A stretch of 64,000 nucleotides of DNA from Heterocephalus glaber (taxonomy: Eukaryota > Chordata > Mammalia > Rodentia > Bathyergidae). The position numbers and the translations under genes were made by a program. A model generated the notes under the pieces. The model saw only the letters and a program-made list of their open reading frames with translations, searched no databases and was not told the origin of the DNA. Location: the NCBI RefSeq assembly GCF_000247695.1, contig NW_004624747.1:10545789-10609788 (forward strand), in the 5' to 3' direction. This document shows positions 1 to 11,500 of this stretch, piece after piece (positions within the stretch are counted from its first letter, which is position 1; each line of letters begins with the position of its first letter).

Positions 1-235
1 TCTCTAGATTTATTAATCATGTCTTGCACTATGAGCACAATCTCTGCTGTTATCTGAGAAATTATTTCTGATTTCATTTTTTCCAGATCCTTTTTTTTTT
101 CCAGAACTTTCATTTTCCCCATACAAAGAGCTGCTTTATTGACTCCAGCGGCAAATTTATAAAAAGTTAACATGGCCAGATCCTCTTTTGTTGCCAGTTC
201 AGGGAGTCCAGGTGGTTTAGTATCAGATTGTTCCA
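1..235 (-). other. Open minus-strand reading frame running off the window edge
   Basis: From an ATG at 235-233 the frame stays open for 78 codons to the edge. The predicted peptide has a lysine- and glutamate-rich, coiled-coil-like second half. Just upstream on that strand is a GC-rich stretch (330-440). Together these look like the start of a retroelement ORF with its 5' UTR (L1 ORF1 or an endogenous retroviral gene). I do not recognise the family and claim no function. Confidence 0.35.
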
Positions 236-329
236 TCTCATTTCCCTTTGGGGTTGCTGTAAGTGATCTGGAAGTCTGGTTTTGAGACTTGTTTATGTGT
301 CCTCTTATTTCAGTGTGTGTGGGGAGTCC

Positions 330-440
330 TGCTGGCGCCCACGTGGCTCACCTCCTCTGTGTTGGCGGGGGTTGTCTGGCGGCCAGGAAGCCTCCTCGCG
401 TGTGCTGGGAGCGGCTCACCTCCTGTGTGCTGGTGGGAGT
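330..440 (-). repeat. GC-rich, internally repeated stretch, possible retroelement 5' UTR
   Basis: Two related copies of GCTCACCTCC followed by TGTGTTGGCGG or TGTGCTGGTGG occur about 70 bases apart. The segment is far richer in GC than its surroundings. It sits between the minus-strand open frame and a plus-strand L1 fragment. Confidence 0.35.
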
Positions 441-444
441 CTGT

Positions 445-690
445 TCATTTGATTTTTGACAAAGGCACAAAAGTGATCCAAGAGAGGAAGAGTATGTGGT
501 ATTAGGACAACAGTTGGGACAAGTGGTCATCCATGTGCAGAAAAATGAACTTCATCCTAAATGTTACATCTTACATAAAGATTAATTCAAACTGTATCAT
601 AGATCTCAATATAAAATCTAAAACTCTCAAACTTCTAGAAGAAGACGTGGAGAAAATACTTTTGGTCTTGGATTAAAGTTCTTATATATA
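445..690 (+). mobile_element. L1 ORF2 3' fragment
   Basis: The bases from TTTGATTTTTGACAAAGGCA through CTTCTAGAAGAAGACGTGGA follow the 3' part of the L1 reverse-transcriptase ORF. The fragment is short, diverged and without a clear 3' UTR or A tail. Confidence 0.6.
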
Positions 691-699
691 ATATTAGAA

Positions 700-800
700 G
701 CTAGGCAACCCATTTGGGATCCCTCCTGTTTCTCAGGAGCTATTCCCACTCCCCATTCCTATTCCCCAATAAAATTTCCTACTCTTAAAAAAAGCACTAA
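700..800 (+). repeat. LTR-like fragment
   Basis: A CTCAGGAGCTATTCC run then CCCCAATAAAATTTCC resembles the polyadenylation region of a retroviral LTR. The family is not identified and no paired LTR was seen. Confidence 0.35.
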
Positions 801-1467
801 TTCGGTTCCCTCAACATTTCTTTTATGGCTGAAGATAATCAATTATCCTGGGGTGAACTAATCGTAAGGCTTGAGGTAAGCAAAGGTCTTCTGCTGAATG
901 ATGTCTGAATCTTTGTTCCAGAAGAAAATAAGGATGTGATCCTAGATACTGCTCAGGTTTGGGAATTTGTAGCCAGCCTGACAACCCCTGCTCCCTTATG
1001 TGGTTCTTAATTGTGGAAGAATAGAAATTGCACAACTTAAATTGAGAAAATAATAGTGGTGTTCCTCAACAGATTTTATCAATATTTATATTACTGGTTT
1101 CTGTTTCAGATCACAAAAATGGACAGCACTTTATAATACCTCAAATGGCAGACAGGTAAGCCATGGAGATACCAATCAATTTTGTCTGTTCCCAATATTT
1201 CCATGGTTGTATAGTATTTAAGTGTATTATAGTTTGTTTAACAAAGCCCATACATTTTTCTCTTTTATGGCTGTACAATTTGGAATAAGACGGCTGTAAG
1301 TAAACCATATAAAACTTAAGTTTGAAAGAGCACAAGTAACCAATTAATAAGGAAATTGGAGTCAGAGATAGGGTCACTGTTTTAGCCAGTTGTGGTAGTA
1401 TATTGTAGCATAGGTTATATTCACAAAATATTTCTGTATCATAAGAGATTGTATTCTTTGTCTATAA

Positions 1468-1788
1468 CAGGAGTCGGCAAACTCATTTTTTGTCAAGGGC
1501 CAGACCATAAATGTTTTAGGCTTTGTGGGCCATACAGCATCTGTCACAGCTACTCACCTCTTCCATTATAGATGACTAATCCATGGACATTATGTAAATG
1601 AATGGGCATATTTGTTCCAATAAAATTTTATTTCTGGACACTGAAATTTAAATTTTATATAACTTTCACACCTAGTGAAATATTATTTTCCTCATGAAGT
1701 AATTTCCCCCCCCAACCATTTGAAAATATAGAAATCATTCTTAGCTTGTTGGCTGAACAAAAATAAGGCTATAATTTGCTGACCCCAG
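1468..1788 (+). mobile_element. hAT-Charlie-type DNA transposon, non-autonomous
   Basis: Terminal repeats CAGGAGTCGGCAAACT and (reversed) CTGGGGTCAGCAAATT bound about 320 bases with the typical GGGCCAGACCATAAATGTTTT interior. The flanks GTCTATAA and GTTTATAA may be the 8-base target duplication. I do not assign a Repbase name. Confidence 0.75.
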
Positions 1789-1960
1789 TTTATAAGATGG
1801 ATGCATTCATTGCTACAGGAGTGAACCTTTAACCCTAGTTAGCCAGTTACCTTTGCACAAATACTATCAAAAGTTTATGAAATGATTAACTGCTGTTCCA
1901 GGTGCAATCTTGCCCTTCTGATTTTTCACACTTTATCATATTTTCTCCTATCTTACCCCC

Positions 1961-2143
1961 TGCCCTTGTTGCTGGGATGAAGCCCAGGGTCTCTCATTCA
2001 TGTTAGGCAAGCATTCTACCACTGTGTGATATCCCTAGCCCCTTGTTTTGTTGTTGTTGTTGTTGTTTGGTACTGGGGATTGAACTCGGGACCTTGAGCT
2101 TTCGAGGCAGGCAGTGGAACCACTGAGCTAAATCCCCAGCCCT
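1961..2143 (-). repeat. Old ID-like SINE followed by a younger ID SINE
   Basis: An older tRNA-like copy (1961-2042, TAGGCAAGCATTCTACCACT) is followed by an ID of the main subfamily (2043-2143) with a T-rich left end, the reversed A tail. Confidence 0.75.
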
Positions 2144-2456
2144 GGACTTGATTATTTTTTTAATACTTGAAAAATTGTGACTCCACATAAGGGCCCAGAG
2201 GTTCACTTGGCAATAATTTTTGTCATTTTAGTTGGTGAGTGATGTTTTTTATTTTGTATGAGTGTTGTATTTCTAGGAGTCACTTTGGCCAAATTGTGTC
2301 AATTTCCTCACTGAGTCTATCTGGCTATTGAATGCTTGACTCAGATAGTGTCCCTAGACTATAACTGATATTTTCATCCCTTGTGTGTATTAATTATCTG
2401 CAGAGCTCGTGAACATGTTCTATTGATTTGCTTATGCATTTTGTACATTTTCTTAG

Positions 2457-2508
2457 CAGCCTGGATTTGTCTGAATTGGCAAAAGCTGCTAAGAGGAAAC
2501 TTCAGTCT
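2457..2508 (+). CDS. GIT2: GIT2 exon, residues about 255-272
   Basis: The acceptor is TTTCTTAG and the donor GTGAGT. The exon encodes SSLDLSELAKAAKRKLQS. Its first base completes a codon begun in an exon outside the window, and it ends in phase 0. An AG three bases downstream could also serve as acceptor and would drop one serine. Confidence 0.9.
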
Positions 2509-5500
2509 GTGAGTATCTCTCTTTACTGTGAATCCCAGGATGGAATCCTGCTGGTACCTTTCTCAGTCCTAGTTACTATTGTGTCAGATGATTTTATTGC
2601 ATACTTTGAGATGTTACATTAGAAGTAGATCATTGATTATGTAGCAATGAAGAATGAAAGCACAGTTCAGTTTAATATATCCAGTTCACTGGCTCTGCTT
2701 CAGATAATCTCATTTTTCTCTGTCATGTTAAAAGTGAAGTCTGTGTCTATGACAGTAGGAAATGGTTTCTCTTCATAAGAGTTCCCTAGTGTCTCTCAGT
2801 GTGAATGAGTAAGTGGGGTACACTCCCTTGGGATTACTTTCTCTGGCCACATAGGATGTTAGGGAGTGATCAAAACTGATGCTGACGTGGTGGTGAGTCT
2901 GAAGATTGACTCCCTGCCACAGTTACAAGTCTCTCACCCATTGTATGCCATTCCTCGGAGCTTTTCAAATTTATGCTTTTGTTTTTTGGTACCGGGGATC
3001 GAATTCGGGACCTTGCACTTACAAGGCAGGCGGCGGAACCACTGAGCCAAATCCCCAGTCCCTCAAATTTATGCTTTTAAAGCTGGCAGTCCAGACTCAA
3101 GTATGTGCTGAGAACCTTCCCAGTCCTGCAGGTTACCTCCTTAGTGTTATCTGTGTGTCTTTGCAGTCTTTCCACTTCAGCCTTTGTCCAGTCCCATCAA
3201 ATGGTACCTCACCAGGGTGTTTCCCAGCCATTTTAGCTACCAGATTACTTAGTGTCCTTAACTCTTCTTACTGTTCTCTGAATCAAAACCAAGATTCTTA
3301 GCTTGTTTTCATAACCTTTGAGGGCATCATCCAAATTACCTTTCAGAGCCAGTCTTCTGGTTCCCATTTGTGTGTGTGTGTTTGTGCACGCACATGCATG
3401 CGTGCATACATGTGCACACGTAGGTGCAGGAGTTTCTCTGTGGAATAACACTCTGAGGCCAGGAGCTGACACCTTCAGTCCTCTCCAGGAGTTCTCTCTT
3501 GGTGAGTGTTTGTCCTGCCCAGTTTCTGTGACTTTTCTCATTTAAAGAGCTGAAATCTGACCACATTCACAATGTAGGCAGCAGCTTTTCCAAAGCCCAG
3601 CTCTGAAACTGCTGCTTCTCTGCATCGTGACTTTCTTCCTTATTCCCTTTCTCAGAAGACCCTTTTCTAGAATGTCATATAATATTCAGTATTATATAAA
3701 ATGAATTTAACCTTACTAGTAGTTAACTGTATTATGAAATAAATGTGTTTTATGCAATTTGTTTGGTGTCTGTGTTCTATATCTATGGTTTTGTGTGTCT
3801 GTGTGTTTTATTGCCTTTCTTAAATTAACTACTGTATGGTAAGATGATAAAAATGATAAACTTTGGAGTTAGCACAAAATATTGTGTGGTTTTCATTTAG
3901 TTACTCATAATAGGTAAATGAATTTTTATTATAAATGAATTAAACCTGCATAAAACCCAGATTCCCTTTGACTCCTACATTGTTAGTCTGAAAGCTGCAT
4001 GAAGGCTGAGGTGATGTCTAGTGTCTAGCATGTAGCTTAAATACATACCTTGGACAGAGTTTGGCACAGCTTTTAAGGTCTTAGACTGTGGTCAGGCTAG
4101 TCAGGTTCACCTCTTGACCCTGCCAAGCACCTTGGTCTTCCTGTGCCTTGGTGTCCGGCCCAGGGAAAAGAGGGCATGGTGTAGAGGGCTGCAGACCAGA
4201 ACTACTCAGTTTATCCCTGTTGACTCCCCTTCCCTTGTGGTCCCTTTGCAGGTGGCTGCTCTTAGCAGTGCCATTCATCCCCTAATGACTTCCTCCTCTC
4301 CTTTCCTCCCTCCTTTCTTTCCTTCTTTTTCCTTCCTTTCTTCCTTTTCCTTCCTATTTCCATCTCTTTCTTCCTGCCCCCTTCTCTTCCTCCCCCACTT
4401 CCCTCCCTAATGAAAAGTTAAGACAAATAGCAATGATGGTTTTGTATTCCATGAATTAGTAAATGTTAACATTTGGGTCTTAAGGGCCGGGGATTTAGCT
4501 CAGTGGCACCATGCCTGCTTCGCAAGCGCAAGGTCCTAAGTTCAATCCCTGGCTATCCACGCCCCCCCCCCAAATTATATATAACATTTGAATCTTAAAC
4601 CCGAATCTCGGTTCGATCACTTACTAGCTTTATGACTTTAGGCAAGCTATTAACTTCTTTTTTATTTTTATTTTTTGTACCGGGAATCGAACTCAGGTTC
4701 TTGAGCTTGCCGGGCAGGCAGGCTGTTAACTTCTATCCCTTGAATTCCTTTGTCTGTAAAATGGAACAATAGTAAAAGTACTAAATAGGATGCTTTTAGC
4801 ACAGTGCCTGGCATGTAATCACTCAGCCAGTGCCGGCTGGTGTAATTGTTGTTACTAATAATGACACCAGTTTATAGTCCCTTAGAGAGGGAAATTGGAT
4901 TTTTTTGTTGGGAGAGATACTGGGGATTGAACTCAGGGCCTTCACACAGAGCTACATTTCCAGATATTTTATTTATTTATTTATTTTTTTGGTACCGGGG
5001 ATCGAACTTGGGTCCTTGCACTTGCGCAGCAGGTGGCGAATCCAGCTATTTTATTTTTATTCTGAGATAGGGTCTCACTAAGCTGCCCAGGCTGAGCTCA
5101 AACTTGTGATCCTCTTGCCTCAGCCTCCCAAAGTGTAAGGGTTACAGTTATGCACGATCACTCCCAGGCGGGAAATCTGATGTTTATGAAGCAAGTTAAA
5201 GTTCCTAATCCATTATCGTATTTGACAGTAGGCTCTCAGGGCTTTTTGTTTTTGCTTTTCTCTTGTGGAACTAGAGTCTTGGCATGCTAGGCCAAGTACT
5301 CTACCACTGGGCTATATTCCCAACCCTTTTGATTTTATTTTTGAGTTAAGGTCTGGCTAAATTGCCTAGGCTGGCCTTCAGTTTATGATCTCCTCACTTA
5401 GCTTCCCAAGTAAAGGATTATAGGTATGTGCCACCACGCCTGGCTCTCACGGTTTGTTTTTAATTATAAATGTAATTTGACTACACTAGAGAAATTGAAA

Positions 5501-8500
5501 ATAGAGAAAGGGGAATCATCCTCAGTCACTATACTCCATGGATTCAAGCTCAGCATTTTGGTATATTTCTTTCAGTTCTTACTTCATTTGTATCTTCTTT
5601 TAAAAAACTAAAAATCGTAATTGTGGCAGCAATATATGGTACATGTTTCACATGTTCCTATGAGGTCTCTAGCCAGCATTTTTAAATTGCTGCATAAAAT
5701 ACCAGTGGGTTAGTGTGCGAGTGGCTGTTTCCTGAGGCCCCAAGTGCCCAGTACTTTCTGTGGATGTGGGGAACAGAGTTGGCAGTACAACAGATTGAGC
5801 ATCTGCTCTGACAGAGCAGGGAAGCAGTCAGTTAAAAAGTCACAACCAGCTGGTTTGGTGGTACACACCCGTAATCTAAGCACTCTGGTTGGCTGAGGCA
5901 GGAGGATCTCAGCGTTGAGCCCAGCCTGAGCAACTCACTGACTTAGCAAGACCTTGTCTCAAAATTGAAACAAAAGTGGGTGAGTTGCTAGGGATGTAGC
6001 TGAGTGTAAAGCCCTAGGATTCAATCCCCAATACAAAAAAAAGTCACATCTGCCACATCTCCAAGTGAGTTTCATGAAGCAGAAAGTATAGAGAGAGCCC
6101 AAGCTGCCCTGGCAGCATCTTAACCTCTCTGAGTTGGGAAGACCTGATTGTCCTCCCTGCCCCATCCCCCCAGTTGCTGCTGGTTAGGCCCCTCCGCCTG
6201 TGTGGTGATTGTGTCTGGAGGTGACACCACACAGTGTGCTGATGAGTCAGGTTTTGCTTTGTTAAGAACTCAGCTCTGTGGGGTAAGGACTGCCACTGAG
6301 GAGGACAGCAGACACCCAACCACAATCTGAGTCTTGTCTTTGTGCACAGCACATTTTGTCTTCACAAAGAGCATGTTTTCTTTTTTGTTGTTGTTTTTGG
6401 GTTTTTTTGGTACCGGGAATCGAACTCGGGTCCTTGAGCTTGCACAGCAGGCAGCGAAACTGCTGAGCTAAATCCCCGGCCCACAAAGAGCATGTTTTCA
6501 TTTTACTCTACCTGGGGTTTAGGAGCCCTTATGTTTCAGGAAACTGACAAATGGTGTCAAGAGCAGGTGAGACTTCCAGGGTGCCATCACAGGCAGAGCT
6601 GGAACTGTGTTTGAGATAATACATGTTAGCCCCTCTTGACTTCTCAGTAGCAGCGACTCTGTGTCACAGAGCAGTGAAGCCATTCTGGGAAGCAGATACT
6701 TCTAGAGAATTTGTACAGTTTTGGAAATGTTATTATGTGTGTAACAGTGGGTATTTACTAGGCCCTGGCTTTGAATAAGACAGTGGAAATAAAAAGGTGA
6801 CTAGGTCACAGTCCCCTCTCGTCCTCCTGGTGTTAATCGTCCCTTGTGTTCCTGATATTTTTTTACTTTCAGCTAAGTAATCATTTGTTTGAAGAACTTG
6901 CCATGGATGTGTACGATGAAGTTGACAGGCGAGAGACTGATGCAGGTGACTTAACATGTGACTTTATCTACTAAGCTTCTGTTGTCAGTGGGCAGTAACA
7001 AGCTGCCAGCCTCAGTGTTTTACTTGCCCAATTTCTACTGTCCCCATAACGTGTGTGTCGACATGTACCTTTGCGTGTGTTGGCTTCAGAGTGTGCTTCC
7101 CCAAGTCTCCCTAGTAACGCGTGAGCCGCGCCTCCCAACAGAGTGGTGGCACCCTGGGTGTGATGAGATTGTCTCTGGCTCTTTCCTCTGGCTAGTCTGG
7201 CTTGCCACGCAAAACCACAGCACCCTGGTAACCGAGACAACCGTCGTCCCCTTTCTTCCGGTCAATCCTGAGTACTCATCAACACGAAACCAGGCAAGTG
7301 GCTCAGTTTGAAAAGTAACTGGTAGTATTTGGGGAATGGCTGATGTCGTGGTATGTCATTTTCCCAGGATAAGCATTTTAAGTGATTTGATTGATTTAAT
7401 TTTTTTTTTTTTTTAGTACCGGGGATTGAACTCAGGACCTTGCACTTTTGAGGCAGGCAGCAGAACCACTGAGCTAAATCCCCGGCCCTGATTGATTAAA
7501 ATTTAATATCCTTTATACACACATAAACACAACTCACAGAATGATTGTTAAACAGCAATAGATGTAAATAGATTATTGGGAAAGAATATAAAACAGTTCA
7601 CAGAAAAAATATAAATGGCTTGTCAAAAAATGTTTAAACTTACTAGTTATCAAAAAAAGCAACCTGTGAGTTCAATCCCTGGTACCCCCCGCAAAAAAAG
7701 CAACCTAAAGACAAATTAACAAAATATATGAGATACTCCAAGCTGTCAGAGGCAGAATATACTTTCTCATGCTACAGATAGGATTTTAAATAACTATAGA
7801 CCTCAGAAAAGCAAATTGTTTACCAGTTTTAGAAGCCTAAAAAAAAAGTCCTTTTACATTGAAATTCCTCATTTTGGAATAATGCTCTAATAAAATAGCT
7901 TTACACACAGTTTCATTAAAGCATGGTATTTAATAATAGAGTCTTGAAAATAGCCTCATTATCCACCAAGAGGAGAAATGGTGAGTAAATGAGGAAAGTA
8001 TTTTAGTTTCAATTTTCAACAGTTGTATATAAGGATAAAGTCCTCACATCTGGACTATAATTGTGTTTATCTTGAAATTTAGAAATTTCCCTGCATGTTA
8101 ATTTCTTATTACTGAGTCTATTTCAAAACGAAATCATTAATAGAAGAAAAACATGAGGTAGAACCATTTTATTTTATTTAGGTAGTCCAGGACCTTGTGA
8201 ATGCTAGGGAAATACTCTACCACTGAGCTTTCCCCGCTGGCCAGAGCCATTTTATTTTTGCTCACAAAAATAAACACGCATTGTAAAAATTTAATTGTTA
8301 AGGAATTCTCTTACATAAATGGCTTGAACCTGTTTTCATGGAAAACATTACTGTTTTGATTTGATTATGGCTGTGATTGGTTACTCTGTGATACTGCTAG
8401 AGGAGCTTTGCAGGATCCTATCAAGAGTCAGACTTGGGCTGAGAATTTAGCTCAGTGGTCCCGGCGCCTGCCTCACAAGCGCAAGGTCCCGAGTTCGATC

Positions 8501-11500
8501 TCCGGTACCAAAACAAAAAAAAAGAGTCGGACTGGTTTGGTGCGACTGTTTACGTCTATATTTTTACACTGGGGAATGTTTTCATTTATTTTCTCTCCCT
8601 TAGGGCAGACAGAAACTAGCTCGGTTTAATGCCCATGAGTTTGCCACACTAGTCATTGACATTCTCAGTGATGCCAAGAGGAGACAGCAGGGAAGTCCTC
8701 TCTCTAGTTCAAAAGGTAAGTGTTCAACATCTAAATGTTAACTTCTGGGGCCTTCTAAGACATAAGCATTAAATTTAAAGTTGTAAACAGTCATTGACAT
8801 GATAGCCTACGGTCCTATGGGTTTTTGTTAATCTGCTGTAATGAAAAGTTTACCTCTTTGAGCTCTTGTTAAGAGTATTTCACAATTAATAACTATTATT
8901 CAAACTTATCATAGGTATGGGTTTTCTTTTTTCCTTTTGGGTCACTTTGCCTGTAAAATTGCACCCTGAAAATAACCCAGAAATTCAAATTAGATCCTAC
9001 TAAAGACATAACAGAATAAACTCTCTTGATTGATCTCAACCTGCTATTGCTTAACTCCAAAACTGAGTTCTAAATAACTAAAATTTGTTGCTGTAAACTT
9101 TATATGTCTACAGTAAGAAGTATTATGAGTCAGAATTACAGTCTTGAGCATCTACTTCAAAGTGACCTGTGGAGTCTTGTTCAGTAACTCATAGTCATGA
9201 CTCCATGCTGAAAAAAATACTTTCTCTGCAGCCCATTACTGTGTACCTGTTGGGTTTTTTCCCCCGAATCACTATATTTTTTTATTGTAAGGCGTTTAAA
9301 CAGAAGAAATGTGTACCATCAAAATCAGTCCGCAGTCAGCATCACATTCCCCAAAGATAGGAATTGTTCTGACAACAATTTGTTCTTTCCTTTTCCTATT
9401 CACAAATTGATTTAATAATTTCAATCAACCAGGAATAAAGAAGTTCTGAAAAAGTGAATAAACTTTGGAAAAAGTGCAGTGCCAAGAATCTTTGCATAAA
9501 TGTGAAGTCCCAAAATATGTCTACTTTTAATTGAAGGAAAATAATCAGAGATGTTATAAGTATGTTATGTATGATAGCAAAAACATTAGAAATAAGTAAT
9601 ATTTGGATGAAACACAGACATCTTTCCAGAGAATATATAATTATACAGAATGAAATTTTTGAATTTTTAGTATAATCCAAATTTTGTAAAGGAATCATTT
9701 ACAAACATACAAGAGAGGATACCACATGTACACAGTTGATCCTCACCTGCACGTTCCATATTTGCAAATTTATCTAGTTGTTGAAATTTACTTGTAACAC
9801 CAAAATCATACTTAAATCACTCTTGAGGTTATTCTCAGACATAGGCAGAGTGGCAAAAAAATTGAGTCACCCAAAGCACATTCCAGCTGAGATTGAAAAA
9901 GCAACTCCTTGCCTCCTCCTTGTAGATCTCATCATCATAGATGGGCATCCCTTTCATGGTCTGTTTAGTGCCATGTTTTTCACATTTTTGTGCTTTTTTT
10001 TTTCCTTAATGTTTTGGTCTTTCCTGTGCCATTTTTGTGCTTTTTGTTGGTGATTTTGCCCTAAGCATAGGGCTGAAGGTGCTGTCTAGTGTTTGTAAGA
10101 GCAAGAAGGCTTACAGAAAGATGTGTACTGGATGAACTTTGTTCCAGCTTGACTTTTAGTGCTGTCAGCCATGAGTTGAATGTTAATGGATTAACAATAT
10201 ATATTAAATAAGGTGCCTTTAAACAAAAACACAAATAAAACAAGGTTATGCATTAATTGGTTGATGAAAATGTTGTGACCTAAAGCTGTCAGGAACCTAA
10301 TCCTTTATTTCCCCTGGGAACATTGGTTCATTATTGGCTCATGCAGTCTTCACAGCAACTTTTTAGAATATAACTACCAAGATTAATGAGAATTACGGAT
10401 TGACTGTGTGTGTAGTATATGTGCTTGGAAAAGAATAATAGATCATCATATAGCAATGAATGTAGGTGATTTCTGTCTTCCTTGGTCCTTAGCTTCCAAA
10501 ATCTCTCTATTGAATCCTTATTACTTCTGTAATCAAATATTTCCATGTTTTTAAATATTCATTTTAAGAACTAAAATAGGACCTAGTCCTCTTAAACTGT
10601 AATTTGTCACATAGATATCAGTCATCAAGATATACGGGAAAGGGGCTGGAAATGTAGCTCCATTGTAGAGTGCTTGCCTAGCATGTGTGAGTCCTTGGGT
10701 TCCATCCTCAGCACTGCAGGGAAAAAAAAAAACAAACCCGAGGAAAGAGACCACATTAGAAATCAGAAGTTAGAGACTACTGAGTTATCAGAAAGAAATT
10801 TGACAGAATTGGATAGTTTGTGAAATCTTTTTTTCAAAATTTGGCAGAGCCTGTAGAATCATCTCTGATTCTACACCTATGGAATAGACACTTGTAATAT
10901 TAAACACACACGTGTGTCCATTGGACACATTTTCCCATGTCTGTGTATGTATGTATCTCTCTACTTAATTCAAGTGACTAAATGGCAATGTTCTTATTCT
11001 TTGAGCACCTAGTTTCTAAACTGTAGTTTAACAATTTGCTTTCTATTCTGACTTGATGTTACCTTGTAAGCATATTACAGGTATAATCAAATGACTTTAC
11101 ATTACCCTTACACTACACTACATATTCTCGGGTCTTTATGATCTGCAGCCATGCTACAGGTATAAAAACCTGGGAACCTGCCTCCTCAACTTGAGCAGCT
11201 CCTTCCTAAGCCCTCTCCTTAATTTGCCCAGTAGGCCAGAGGAATGCTTGACTCTCTATCCAGCTTTCCATTGAGTTGATACCTTTTCCTGTTAGCCCCC
11301 TATTGGTGTGATTATAATATGGCTATTATTGTCATTTTCTTTCAGGCCTCTAAATGGCTAAACCAGAAAGTCATCCCAGTAGTTTTTTGGAAGGAAAAAA
11401 AAATGTTTAAGTCTAAAAGTAAAGTCATTTGCTTCTATTGATAGACAGTGTGGAGCTTATCCTGAAAACAGTCAATAGCCAGCACAGTACTGAGAGTCAG

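Noticed and set aside
325..350. Retroviral primer-binding site (TGGCGCCCACGTGG)
   Set aside because: It resembles a tRNA-Lys primer site but lacks a convincing LTR end just before it and lies in an internally repeated GC-rich stretch. Not strong enough to call.
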